This document shows positions 51,864-60,402 of a stretch of DNA of 64,000 nt, in pieces. Under the pieces are notes generated by a model. That model saw only the letters and a list, made by a program, of their open reading frames with translations, had not been told where the DNA came from and ran no database searches. The stretch spans positions 5,580,001 through 5,644,000 of the forward strand of contig NZ_CP047650.1 in the NCBI RefSeq assembly GCF_009906855.1, given 5' to 3'. The translations under genes and the position numbers were made by a program. This DNA is from Xylophilus rhododendri (lineage in GTDB: Bacteria > Pseudomonadota > Gammaproteobacteria > Burkholderiales > Burkholderiaceae_C). Position 1 is the stretch's first letter; each line of letters begins with the position of its first letter.

Positions 51864-52813
51864 GCTGTCTCCGTGGCTGCGGGCAGGATCGGATGGTCGT
51901 CGCTGCCCATGGACCTTGCCAGGAGCAAGAGATGTTCCAGCTGCCGCGCGATCGCTTCGGGCAGGGGAAGCCGGCCGTCGAGCACGGCCCGGGTGTAGGC
52001 GGCGGTGCTGTCGGCATCGATGTCCGCCGGCAGGCCGGGCACTTCGGCCGCGGTGCCGGGGGCCTGCGCCTGCAGCTGCACGGCGGCGCCGCGGCGGAAG
52101 CCCGTCAGCTCGGCCGTGCGGCGCGGGTCGGCGACGACTTCGCCCTCCAGGCCGCGCGACAGCAGCGCGCTGGCGCCCAGCAGGGCGAAGGTCTCGGCCA
52201 TCGATTCGGCATAGGCCGGATGGGTGTAGCTGGCCACCAGCAGGGCTGGGCCGGCGCAGGGGTTCATCAGCTTGACGACGCTGTGCGCCGGATTGCGCAG
52301 GCCCACCACACGGCGCACGTCGAGCAGGCGTTTCAGGCCCGGGCAGATGATCTCGGTCGGTGCGAAGACGACTTCCCCTGCGGCAATTTCGCGCACCTGG
52401 GTGAGCGCCTGGATGCCGAGCCGCTCGAACACCTCGCGTGCACCGATGCGGGCATCTTCGCTCGGGCTGCCGTGCACCAGCACCGGCAGGCCGGCACGGG
52501 CGACCAGCAGCGCCAGCAGCGGCGTCAGCACCGGCATGCGGCGGGCGCCGTTGTAGCTGGGCAGCACCACGATGGGCTGTTCGCCGGCGGTGGAAAAACG
52601 CTGGCTGCGTTCGGCCGTGGCGTCGAGAAAGCCGGCCAGCTCCGCCGAGGTCTCGCCCTTGATGCGCATGGCCAGGCAGAAGGCGCCGATCTCCAGGTCG
52701 GTCACGCTGCCGTCCAGCACCTGGCCGAACAGGTCGGCGGCCTGCGCGCGGTCCAGCGGCCGCGCGCCGCGTGCGCCTCGGCCGATTTCCTTGATGTAGT
52801 GGCTGATGGCCAT
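51860..52813 (-). CDS. ybiB: YbiB (TrpD2-like) DNA-binding family protein
   Basis: A 317-residue protein with the fold of anthranilate phosphoribosyltransferase: an N-terminal helical domain (LFGQVLDGSVTDLEIGAFCL) and a core with VVLPSYNGARRMPVLTPLLA, LVHGSPSEDARIGAREVFE and LRNPAHSVVKLMNP. The typical phosphoribosyl-pyrophosphate loop is not conserved, which marks the YbiB/TrpD2 group; E. coli YbiB binds nucleic acids. The gene lies between nasA and cobA, coupled to cobA by a four-base overlap. Why it belongs to a nitrate unit is unknown. Confidence 0.9.
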   Translation of the reverse strand: MAISHYIKEIGRGARGARPLDRAQAADLFGQVLDGSVTDLEIGAFCLAMRIKGETSAELAGFLDATAERSQRFSTAGEQPIVVLPSYNGARRMPVLTPLLALLVARAGLPVLVHGSPSEDARIGAREVFERLGIQALTQVREIAAGEVVFAPTEIICPGLKRLLDVRRVVGLRNPAHSVVKLMNPCAGPALLVASYTHPAYAESMAETFALLGASALLSRGLEGEVVADPRRTAELTGFRRGAAVQLQAQAPGTAAEVPGLPADIDADSTAAYTRAVLDGRLPLPEAIARQLEHLLLLARSMGSDDHPILPAATETA

Positions 52814-52903
52814 GGTCTCTTTTGGTGGGGGCGGGCGTGGGGAACCCTCGATTGTCCGAAAAGCTTGATGACCTTGCGCTATATCGACATGCGCCGCATG
52901 GAT

Positions 52904-55711
52904 TCAGGCTGGCTGCAGCACGATCAGCCGCGCCGCCTGCACCCGGCGCCGCAGCTCCGGCACGCAGGAGCCGCAGCTGGTGCCGCAGCGCAGGCTTTGC
53001 TGCAGGCCGCGCAGGGCGGCCTGTTCGTCGGCCGCGGCGCAGGCATGTTCGGCCAGGTGTTCGTCGATGGCGGCGGCCGGCACGCCGATGCAGCTGCAGA
53101 CCAGCGGCCCGCGCGACACCATGGCCAGCGGCGCGGCGGCGCTGCCCGAGAGCAGCAGGCGGCCGAAGGCCTGGGCAGGCAGCTGCTGCTGGAGCAGAGG
53201 TTTCATCCAGGCCTCGGCGCGGATGTCGCCGCCGAGCAGGAAGGCTTGCATCCGCGCCTCCTCGCCATCGCGCTGCAGCCGCACGGCGCGGTGCTGGCCG
53301 CGGTGCGGGTCGGCATAACGCATCACGTCGGGGGCATCGAGGCCGAGCAGGGCTTCGATGCGGTCGAGCAGGGCCTCGGACGGCCGCTGCCGCGAGGCGG
53401 CCCGCAGCAGCACGCCGCTGCGTTCTTCGGCGGCCTGGGCCAGCGGGGTGTCGCTGGCGAAGGGCACGCAGCTGGCGAAATCGAATTCCGGCATCAGGCC
53501 ACGCAAGGCCTCGCGCACCGCCAGCACCTGTTCGGCCGGCAGCCAGGCCAGGGCCACCATCTGCCAGGCGAATACGGCCGGCTCGATGCGGATCGCCGCG
53601 TGCTTGAGTTCGGGCTGGCGGGAGTCGGGGCAGTAGAGCGGCTGGGTCAGGGCGTTGACGCCGGCCAGCGGCGAGCCGTCGGCGGCGCGGCCGCTCAGGT
53701 ATTCACCGCCCCAGTGCATGGCGACGAAAGCCTGCGCGGGCGCCACATCCGGCGAGGCATGGGCCGGCAGCAGCACGCTGCCGCGGCGCGACTGCAGCTG
53801 CACCAGGGCGCCCGGCGCGAGCTGCAGGCGGGCCATGTCGGTCGGATGCAGCTGCACCGTCGGCTCGGCCGCATGGCCGAAGAGCCGGCCCAGGGTGCCG
53901 GTGCGGCTCATGCCGTGCCATTGGTCGCGCAGCCGGCCGGTGTTGAGGGCGAAGGGGTAGTGCGCATCGCAGGGCTCGGCCAGCGCGCGGTAGGGCACGG
54001 CGGCGAAACGTGCGCGGCCATCGGGTGTGGGAAAGCGGCCGTCCTCGTACAGCCGGGCCCGGCCGCTGCGGGCGCCTTCGGGGAAGGGCCATTGCTGCGG
54101 GGCTTGGTCGAGCTGGTCGTAGCTCAGGCCGGTGATGTCCAGGTCGCGGCCGCGGGTGGATTCGCGGTGTTCGTTCCACACCGATTCCGGCGTGGGGTAA
54201 TCGAAGGACGGCGACTCTCGATGCAGCCGCGCCGCCAGGCGCTGGGCGAAGTCGCGGCCGATGCGCCAGTCGTCCCGCGCCTGGCCGGCCGCCGGCACGG
54301 CCGCGCGCACGCGGGAGATGCGGCGTTCGCTGTTGGTGACCGTGCCGGCCTTCTCGCCCCAGGTGGTGGCGGGCAGCAGCAGGTCGGCGAAGGCGCAGGT
54401 GGCGGTGGTGGCGAAGGCTTCCTGCACCACCACGAATTCGGCGCGCTCCAGGGCGCGGCGCACGGTGGCCTGGTCGGGCAGGGATTGCGCCGGGTTGGTG
54501 CAGGCGATCCACAAGGCCTTGATCTGGCCGTCGGCGGCGGCCTGGAACATCTCGATGGCCGTCTTGCCCGGGGTGGCCGGCACGTCCGGCACGCCCCACA
54601 GGGCGGCGACTTCGGCGCGGTGGACGGCATTGCCCAGGTCGCGGTGGGCCGACAGCAGGTTGGCCATGCCGCCGACCTCGCGGCCGCCCATGGCGTTGGG
54701 CTGGCCGGTCAGCGAGAAGGGGCCGGCACCGGGCTTGCCGATCTGGCCGGTGGCCAGGTGCAGGTCGATCAGCGCGGTGTTCTTCGCGGTGCCGCTGGCC
54801 GACTGGTTCAGGCCCTGGCAGTAGAGGCTGAGGGTGGCCGGCGAGCGGGCGAAGAGGCGGGTGGCCTCGACCAGGTCGGCCTGTGCGATGCCGCAGGTTT
54901 CGGCGACCGTGATCGGGGTGGCTTCGCGCACCAGTTCGCGCAGGGCCTCGAAGCCGCTGGTGTGGGCGGCGATGTAGGCGGGGTCGGTCCAGCCCTGGTC
55001 CAGCATCAGGTGCAGCATGCCGTGGTAGAGCAGGACGTCGGTGCCGGGCTGGATCTGCAGGTGCAGGTCGGCGACGGCGGCGGTGTCGGTGCGGCGGGGG
55101 TCCACCACCACCATCTTCATCTGCGGCCTGGCGGCGCGGGCGTCCTCGATGCGGCGGAACAGGATGGGGTGGGCCCAGGCGGCGTTGCTGCCGGTGATGA
55201 ACAGGCAGTCGGCCAGGGCCAGGTCTTCGTAGCAGGCGGGAGGGGCGTCGGCGCCCAGGGTCTGTTTGTAGCCGGCTACTGCGCTGCTCATGCAGAGGCG
55301 CGAGTTGGTGTCGAGGTTGTTGGTGCCTATGAGGCCTTTGACCAGTTTGTTGAAGACGTAGTAGTCCTCGGTGAGGAGCTGGCCTGAGAGGTAGAAGCCT
55401 GCGGCGTCGGGGCCGTGGTCTTTGATGACCTGGGCGAACTTGTCTGCTGCCTGGGTTAGGGCGCTGTCCCAGTCTATGGGCTGGGGTTTGGTGTTGCGCG
55501 ACTTGCGCTGCAGGGGGCTCAGCAGGCGGGTCTGCAGCGTTACCTCGGCTGTGGCTGTGCGGTGGAGGGTGCTGCCCTTGGTGCAGAGTCTGCCGAAGTT
55601 GGCTGGGTGGTGGGGGTCGCCTCTCACGCCTGTGATCTGGGCACCTTGGGATTCGATGATGACGCCGCAGCCTACGCCGCAGTAGGGGCAGGTGGATTGG
55701 GTTTCCTTCAT
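52904..55711 (-). CDS. nasA: Assimilatory nitrate reductase catalytic subunit
   Basis: A 935-residue molybdoenzyme that reduces nitrate to nitrite in the cytoplasm. The N-terminal [4Fe-4S] site uses C8, C11, C15 and C43. The likely molybdenum ligand is the cysteine in TNSRLCMSSAVAGYK, and molybdopterin-binding blocks follow through FALNTGRLRDQWHGMSRTG. The last 60 residues form a bacterioferritin-ferredoxin-like [2Fe-2S] domain with CSCIGV and CGTSCGSC, as in Klebsiella NasA. It takes electrons from the flavoprotein encoded upstream. A 629-base gap holding a large inverted repeat separates the two. Codons of the first 150 residues are less GC-rich than the rest. Confidence 0.96.
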   Translation of the reverse strand: MKETQSTCPYCGVGCGVIIESQGAQITGVRGDPHHPANFGRLCTKGSTLHRTATAEVTLQTRLLSPLQRKSRNTKPQPIDWDSALTQAADKFAQVIKDHGPDAAGFYLSGQLLTEDYYVFNKLVKGLIGTNNLDTNSRLCMSSAVAGYKQTLGADAPPACYEDLALADCLFITGSNAAWAHPILFRRIEDARAARPQMKMVVVDPRRTDTAAVADLHLQIQPGTDVLLYHGMLHLMLDQGWTDPAYIAAHTSGFEALRELVREATPITVAETCGIAQADLVEATRLFARSPATLSLYCQGLNQSASGTAKNTALIDLHLATGQIGKPGAGPFSLTGQPNAMGGREVGGMANLLSAHRDLGNAVHRAEVAALWGVPDVPATPGKTAIEMFQAAADGQIKALWIACTNPAQSLPDQATVRRALERAEFVVVQEAFATTATCAFADLLLPATTWGEKAGTVTNSERRISRVRAAVPAAGQARDDWRIGRDFAQRLAARLHRESPSFDYPTPESVWNEHRESTRGRDLDITGLSYDQLDQAPQQWPFPEGARSGRARLYEDGRFPTPDGRARFAAVPYRALAEPCDAHYPFALNTGRLRDQWHGMSRTGTLGRLFGHAAEPTVQLHPTDMARLQLAPGALVQLQSRRGSVLLPAHASPDVAPAQAFVAMHWGGEYLSGRAADGSPLAGVNALTQPLYCPDSRQPELKHAAIRIEPAVFAWQMVALAWLPAEQVLAVREALRGLMPEFDFASCVPFASDTPLAQAAEERSGVLLRAASRQRPSEALLDRIEALLGLDAPDVMRYADPHRGQHRAVRLQRDGEEARMQAFLLGGDIRAEAWMKPLLQQQLPAQAFGRLLLSGSAAAPLAMVSRGPLVCSCIGVPAAAIDEHLAEHACAAADEQAALRGLQQSLRCGTSCGSCVPELRRRVQAARLIVLQPA

Positions 55712-55765
55712 GGCGCTGCCTTTTGCTTTGCCCTTGCTTGGGCTGTTGGGGCGCTTGGGTTTTTA

Positions 55766-56325
55766 TTTCTTCTACTCCGTAGGAGGGTGGAGCTGGGGGC
55801 TTGCGCGCCCCCAGACCCGCGGTAACTTTCTTTCTGCTGAAAGAAAGTCACCAAAGAAAAGCTCGGCGGTCTTTCGCCCGCAACGGGCCGTCGCTGCGCT
55901 CGGCCTCTGGAATGTGCCATCGGGCGCTCTTGAGGTGACAGTTTGGCCGTGCCTGACAGGCGTTCCGGGCCTTGCCTCCGGCTGCGGGCAAGGCAGGCAG
56001 GATGACCAACAGCCTCGGCCGCACTGGCGGCGCTGGCAAACCCGTGCGTGTGCTTCGCCGGTGCACCAAAACGCCCTCGTCTTCCTGCTCGCCTTGCCCG
56101 CAGCCGGAGGCAAGGCCCGGAACGTGGATGCCCGCATGGCCAAACTGTCACGGCCAGAGCGTTGGATGGCACATTCTCCAGGCCGAGCGAAGCGACGGCC
56201 CGTTGCGGGCGAAAGACCGCCGAGCTTTTCTTTGGTGACTTTCTTTCAGCAGAAAGAAAGTTACCGCGGGTCTGGGGGCGCGCAAGCCCCCAGCTCCACC
56301 CTACGGCGGAGTAGAAGAAGTACAT
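55766..56325. repeat. Large imperfect inverted repeat between nasC and nasA
   Basis: Two arms of about 230 bases (55766-55994 and 56091-56325) face each other around a central segment of about 96 bases. Matching blocks include GGGGGCTTGCGCGCCCCCAG, GGTAACTTTCTTTCTGCTGA and GCCTTGCCTCCGGCTGCGGG, each present in reverse complement in the other arm. Differences are scattered and small. Each arm also contains the short hairpin CTTTCTTTCTGCTGAAAGAAAG. The element fills the gap between nasC and nasA; I see no transposase or attachment-like ends. Short open frames in the arms are by-products of the repeat. It may be a dispersed intergenic repeat family, inserted twice in opposite orientation. Confidence 0.9.
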
Positions 56326-56340
56326 AAAACCCCCGCCCAT

Positions 56341-57566
56341 CTAGGAACCAACACCAAACATCAACCCATCCCGCAGAGCCCCAACCAGCCGCCCTTCGCG
56401 CAAGAGCGAAAAGTAGTACCCCCCATCCCCCACATCCCCAAAAAGACAGGCCCCCACCACCCGCTCATCCTTGATCACAAGCTTCTTGTAGACCCCCCCA
56501 AGAGGATCGCGGAGCACGATCGACTCAGTCCCTTCCCCCCCATGAAGTCGCCCGCCGAAAACAGATCGATCCCCGTGACCTTCAACTTGGTGGAGGTCAG
56601 AGACCCGAGATACCGGGAGATCCCCATCTCCGCCAGATGATTGGCAGCCACCAGGGCCTGCTCGAACAAGGGCGCCACCAGCCCGTAGGCAATGCCGCGG
56701 TGCGCAGCGCACTCGCCAACGGCATAGATACGCGCATCGGTCACCGTCTGCAGCGTGTCCGTCACCACGATCCCCCGATCGCAATGCAGCCGCGCCGACT
56801 CCGCCAGCCCCACGTTCGGCCGGATGCCGATCGCCATCACCACCAGATCGGCCGGCTCCTCGCCACCGTCCTGAAAACGAACAGCCCGCACCCGCCCCGA
56901 AGCGTCGCCGACCAACTCCTGCGTCTGAGCCCCCAGCCGAAACCGGATGCCCCGCGCCTCCAGCGACTCCCGCAGCAGCCCGGCCGCCACCTCGTCGAGC
57001 TGCCGGTTCATCAGCCAGGCGCTGGCATGCACCACCGTGACCGCCATGCCGCGCAAGGCCAGCCCGTTGGCCGCCTCCAGCCCCAGCAGGCCGCCGCCGA
57101 TGACGACCGCGTGCCGGTGGGTGCGGGCCGCCTCGATCATGGCCTCGGTATCGGCGATGTCCCGATAGGCGATCACGCCCTGAAGCCCGGCCCCGGGCAC
57201 CGGCAGCACGAAGGGCCGCGAGCCGGTGCACAGCAGCAGCCGGTCATAGGGGGCCTCGGTCCCGTCCTCGGCCCGGACGACACGTCGCCGGCGGTCGATG
57301 GAGCTCACCTTGCAACCCGCATGCACGGTGATGCCGTGCTCCTCGTACCAGGACCAGGGGTTGAGCACGATCTCGTCCACCGTCTGCTCGCCCGCCAGCA
57401 CCGGCGACAGCATGATCCGGTTGTAGTTGGGATGCGGCTCCGCGCCGAACACGGTGATCTCGTAGTGGTCCGGCGCGATCTTCAGCAGCTCTTCGAGCGT
57501 GCGTACGCCGGCCATGCCGTTGCCGACCAGCACCAGCTTCTGCTTCTTCACCGCACGCATGTCCAT
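56341..57566 (-). pseudogene. nasC: Assimilatory nitrate reductase electron-transfer flavoprotein (NasC/NirB N-terminal type), frameshifted
   Basis: An NAD(P)H/FAD oxidoreductase expected to feed electrons to NasA; the restored protein would have about 408 residues. FAD site LVLVGNGMAGVRTLEELL is at the N-terminus, the NADH site reads VVIGGGLLGLEAANGLALRG, and AVGECAAHRG precedes the C-terminal domain. At 56535-56541 the coding strand has seven Gs where eight keep frame. As read, one frame runs FMGGKGLSRS and ends at 56475, while the other continues GGEGTESIVLRDPLGG to a stop at 56341. The break is therefore a one-base deletion in a homopolymer, either real or a sequencing error. The lost part is the last 60 or so residues. 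ATG at 57564-57566 fits the family. Confidence 0.82.
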
Positions 57567-57601
57567 GGCGCTTCCTTCACGGGCCGGCCGGGCGAGCGGC
57601 C

Positions 57602-57662
57602 AAAAAAAAAGCGTCCGCACGGTCGGCACCGGCTGTGAGAGCCGGCGCTTCCATGCGGACGC
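57602..57662 (-). terminator. Leader attenuator terminator upstream of nasC
   Basis: On the minus strand GCGTCCGCA pairs with TGCGGACGC around an internal hairpin (CCGGCT/AGCCGG) and is followed by nine Ts. It lies 36 bases before the nasC start, inside the transcribed leader, so it acts as an attenuator and not as an end of a gene. Its 5' arm overlaps the second ANTAR hairpin. Confidence 0.85.
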
Positions 57663-57707
57663 CTTTGTCCTGAGATCCTTCCCCGGCGCCATTGCCGCGG
57701 AGGGATC
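57657..57707 (-). ncRNA. ANTAR-target antitermination leader RNA (two hexaloop hairpins) of nasC
   Basis: Read on the minus strand, hairpin P1 (57674-57707) has a stem GATCC-C-TCC-G-CGGC with two single mismatches and the hexaloop AATGGC. Hairpin P2 (57657-57670) is GGAC-AAAGGC-GTCC. Both loops have A at position 1 and G at position 4, the rule for RNAs bound by ANTAR regulators such as NasR and NasT. P2 shares 57657-57662 with the terminator stem, so P2 and terminator exclude each other. Nitrate-activated NasT would stabilise P1-P2 and let transcription pass. NasT/NasS genes are not in the window. Confidence 0.85.
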
Positions 57708-57720
57708 GATGCAGCAGGCA

Positions 57721-57736
57721 CGCAAACCGTGTGCCA
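57721..57736 (-). promoter_or_regulatory. Sigma-54 promoter of the nas unit
   Basis: TGGCACACGGTTTGCG on the minus strand matches the sigma-54 consensus TGGCAC-N5-TTGC(A/T) at every base except the last. Transcription would start near 57711, just four bases before hairpin P1. Sigma-54 control implies NtrC activation under nitrogen limitation. Confidence 0.85.
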
Positions 57737-57755
57737 GCCAGAAGCGGCCCGATCC

Positions 57756-57770
57756 GCATCGCTTTGGTGC
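57756..57770. promoter_or_regulatory. Candidate NtrC binding site
   Basis: GCATCGCTTTGGTGC resembles the NtrC site GCAC-N7-GTGC with one mismatch. Its centre is about 52 bases upstream of the predicted sigma-54 start point, closer than usual for an enhancer. Assignment rests on pattern and context. Confidence 0.4.
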
Positions 57771-57781
57771 GCGCGGCCATG

Positions 57782-57805
57782 AAAAAAGCCCGGCGGACCG
57801 GGCTT
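57782..57805 (-). terminator. Intrinsic terminator of the PQQ glucose dehydrogenase gene
   Basis: On the minus strand AAGCCCGG pairs with CCGGGCTT around the loop TCCG, followed by TTTT. It is 26 bases after the stop of the glucose dehydrogenase gene and prevents read-through into the nas leader. Confidence 0.9.
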
Positions 57806-57830
57806 GCTTTCGAGGCGATGCGCTTGGGGC

Positions 57831-60266
57831 TTACTTGCTCTCGGGCAGCGCGTAGGCGATCACGTAGTCGCCACGGTCTTCCGACTGGCGGGCACCGCCG
57901 GCGCTGATCACCACGTACTGCCTGCCGGTCCTGGGCGAGCGATAGGTCATCGGCCCGCCCTGGCTGCCCACCGGCAGGCGGGCCTTCCAGGCCTCGGCGC
58001 CGGTGGCGGAATCGAAGGCACGCAGGTAGTAGTCCTGCGTGCCGGCGATGAAGACCAGGCCGCCCTGGGTGGACAGGGTGCCGCCCAGCGTCGGCATGCC
58101 GATCGGCATCGGCAGGTGCATCTTGATGCCGAAGGGGCCGGTGTCCTGAACCGTGCCCACGGGCACCTGCCAGGCGATCTGGCGGGTCTTCATGTCCACG
58201 GCGGTCAGCGTGCCGAAGGGGGGCGCCTGGCAGGGGATGCCCAGGGCCGACAGGAAGCGGTTCTTGTTGACGGCGTACGGCGTGCCCTTGAGCGGCACAG
58301 CGCCCATGCCGGTGTTCACCGCCTCGCCGCCGGATGCGGCGGGCTGGTCGCGGTTCTGCGAGGGCATCATCTGGATCCACAGGCCCAGGCGCATGTCGTT
58401 GACGAAGATGAAGCCGTGCACCGGATCGGTGGAGATGCCGCCCCAGTTCATGCCGCCCAGCGAGCCGGGGAAACTCAGCGACACGTCGGTGCCGGGCGCC
58501 GTGTACAGGCCCTCGTAGCGCATCTTCCTGAAGGCGATGCGGCACAGCAGCTGGTCGAAGGGCGTGGCGCCCCACATGTCGGACTCGGTGAGGGTCTGCG
58601 CGCCGATCTGCGGCATGCCCACCGAGCGCGGCTGGGTCGGCGAATAGGGCTCGCCGGGGATGTCCGAGGGCTTGACCGGCACTTCCTTCACCTCGGTCAG
58701 CGGCTGGCCGGTGGCGCGGTCGAGCACGAAGAGCTGGCCCGCCTTGGTGCCGATGACCATGGCCGGCACTTTCGAGCCGTCGGGCTTCTGGAAATCGATG
58801 AAGCTGGGCTGCATCGGCAGGTCGAAGTCCCAGAGGTCGTTGTGCACCGTCTGGTAGACCCATTTCTCGTGGCCGGTGGTGGCGTCCACCGCCAGCACCG
58901 AGGCGCCGTACTTGTGGTCCATCGCCGTGCGTTTCACGCCCCAGATGTCGGTGGAGGGGCTGCCCATGGGCAGGAAGACGGTGTTCATCGCCGGGTCGTA
59001 GGACATCGGCGCCCAGGAGTTGGGCGTGCTGCGGGTGTAGCTCTTGCCGTCGGCGGGCGCGTTCTTGTCTTCCGGATTGCCGGGGTCGAAGGCCCAGCGC
59101 ATCTGGCCGGTGATCACGTCGAAGCCGCGGATCACGCCGCCGGGCATGTCTTCCTGCACGTTGTCGGCCACCCGGCCGCCCACCACCACGGTGGTGCCGG
59201 CCATGATGGGCGGGGAGGTCAGCACGTATTGCGGATCGGGCGCGGCGCCCAGGCCGGCGGTCAGGTCCACCCGGCCGTCGGTGCCGAAGCCCTGGCAGAA
59301 GGCGCCGGTGTCGGCATCGACCGCGATCAGCTTGGCGTCGATGCTGTTCAACAGCACCCGGCGGGTGCAGTTGGCGCCGGGCGCCACGGCCACGGCGGTC
59401 ACCGGCGTGGGGTTGGCGACGGTGGGCGGCGCGATGGGCGCCGAGGCATCGAAGTAGGCCAGGCCGCGGCAGCGCATCCAGACGGAGGACTTGGCGTTGA
59501 TCTTACGCTTCCAGATCTCCTTGCCGGTGTCCGCATCGATCGCAATGATGTTGTTGTGCGGCGTGCAGAGGAAGACCTTGTCGCCGATCTGCAGGGGCGT
59601 CTGCTGGTCTTCCGCGCCGTTGCCGGCGGGGCTGACCGGCACGTCGCCGGTGTGGTAGGTCCAGGCGACCTGGAGCTGGCCGATGTTGCCGCGGTTGATC
59701 TGGTCCAGCGCCGCGAAGCGGGAGCCGCCCGAGGTGTTGCCGTAGTGCTGCCAGTCCTTCTGCTGTTCGGCCGGGTTGACCGGCGTCAGCCCCGGGCCGG
59801 CGCCGTTGGCGGTGACGGTGGCATGCGGCATGAACATGCCGACGAAGCCCGCCACGATCGTCACGACCAGCACGGCAGCCACCACGCCGGTGCCGGCGGG
59901 GGACGCCCGCGCACCGGACTGGCGCCTGAGCAGCGGATAAGCCAGCGTGACCAGCAGCCCCAGCACCACGAAGGCGAACACACGCGAGACCAGCGGCCAG
60001 AAGTTGAGCCCGGCATCCAGCACCGCCCAGAGGATGGTGGCGGCCAGCACCAGGGCGAACAGCCAGGCCCCGGCGGTCTTGCCCCGGGCGATCAGCGCAC
60101 CCGAGACGATCAAGCCCAGCCCGGCCAGCGCGAAGTAGGAGCTGCCGTGCAGGCTGGCGAGATAGGCGCCGCCGATGGTCAGGAAAAGGCCCATGGCGAT
60201 GGCCAGCAGTCCGATGAGGACCAGCGGCCAGCGCCGGGGTGCGGCGTTGTCGGTTCTGTTTGTCAT
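57831..60266 (-). CDS. gcd: Membrane-bound PQQ-dependent glucose dehydrogenase
   Basis: An 811-residue quinoprotein dehydrogenase, close to E. coli Gcd (796). Five transmembrane helices occupy residues 12-145. The periplasmic beta-propeller starts around NPAEQQKDWQHYGNTSGGSR and shows repeated propeller blocks such as AIDADTGKEIWKRKIN and AVDATTGHEKWVYQTVHNDL, ending GGARQSEDRGDYVIAYALP. It oxidises aldoses to lactones in the periplasm and passes electrons to ubiquinone, acidifying the medium. ATG at 60264-60266 was chosen, 36 codons into a longer frame, since the first helix starts there. The gene separates the nas and nrt units and has its own terminator. Confidence 0.92.
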   Translation of the reverse strand: MTNRTDNAAPRRWPLVLIGLLAIAMGLFLTIGGAYLASLHGSSYFALAGLGLIVSGALIARGKTAGAWLFALVLAATILWAVLDAGLNFWPLVSRVFAFVVLGLLVTLAYPLLRRQSGARASPAGTGVVAAVLVVTIVAGFVGMFMPHATVTANGAGPGLTPVNPAEQQKDWQHYGNTSGGSRFAALDQINRGNIGQLQVAWTYHTGDVPVSPAGNGAEDQQTPLQIGDKVFLCTPHNNIIAIDADTGKEIWKRKINAKSSVWMRCRGLAYFDASAPIAPPTVANPTPVTAVAVAPGANCTRRVLLNSIDAKLIAVDADTGAFCQGFGTDGRVDLTAGLGAAPDPQYVLTSPPIMAGTTVVVGGRVADNVQEDMPGGVIRGFDVITGQMRWAFDPGNPEDKNAPADGKSYTRSTPNSWAPMSYDPAMNTVFLPMGSPSTDIWGVKRTAMDHKYGASVLAVDATTGHEKWVYQTVHNDLWDFDLPMQPSFIDFQKPDGSKVPAMVIGTKAGQLFVLDRATGQPLTEVKEVPVKPSDIPGEPYSPTQPRSVGMPQIGAQTLTESDMWGATPFDQLLCRIAFRKMRYEGLYTAPGTDVSLSFPGSLGGMNWGGISTDPVHGFIFVNDMRLGLWIQMMPSQNRDQPAASGGEAVNTGMGAVPLKGTPYAVNKNRFLSALGIPCQAPPFGTLTAVDMKTRQIAWQVPVGTVQDTGPFGIKMHLPMPIGMPTLGGTLSTQGGLVFIAGTQDYYLRAFDSATGAEAWKARLPVGSQGGPMTYRSPRTGRQYVVISAGGARQSEDRGDYVIAYALPESK

Positions 60267-60332
60267 GAGGGGATCGACGAGGGAAGGGCGGATGGGCGCG
60301 AAAGGGATAGCGCAATCCGTAAAAGGGTGACA

Positions 60333-60346
60333 TTGTCCTATATCAA
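60333..60346. promoter_or_regulatory. FNR/Anr-like half-palindrome upstream of gcd
   Basis: TTGTCCTATATCAA has the right half (ATCAA) of the FNR/Anr consensus TTGAT-N4-ATCAA and three of five bases in the left half. It is 67 bases before the gcd start. A related sequence, TTGCGCTATATCGA, lies at 52874-52887 before ybiB. Weak evidence. Confidence 0.25.
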
Positions 60347-60402
60347 GGGAAAACCCTGATTTCTCTTCGAACACATGTTCGTATCGCGCACGCGATGGGC
60401 GT

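Noticed and set aside
55692..56340. Short frames in the inverted repeat that share the end LVTFFQQKESYRGSGG on both strands
   Set aside because: The same peptide arises from both arms and both strands because the DNA is repeated; no ribosome binding sites; repeat by-products.
55700..56400. Possible dif recombination site at the strand-composition switch
   Set aside because: No 28-base sequence with XerC/XerD half-sites was seen there.
57804..60359. 851-codon plus-strand open frame opposite gcd
   Set aside because: Antisense shadow of the PQQ dehydrogenase gene, rich in His/Gly/Val without motifs.
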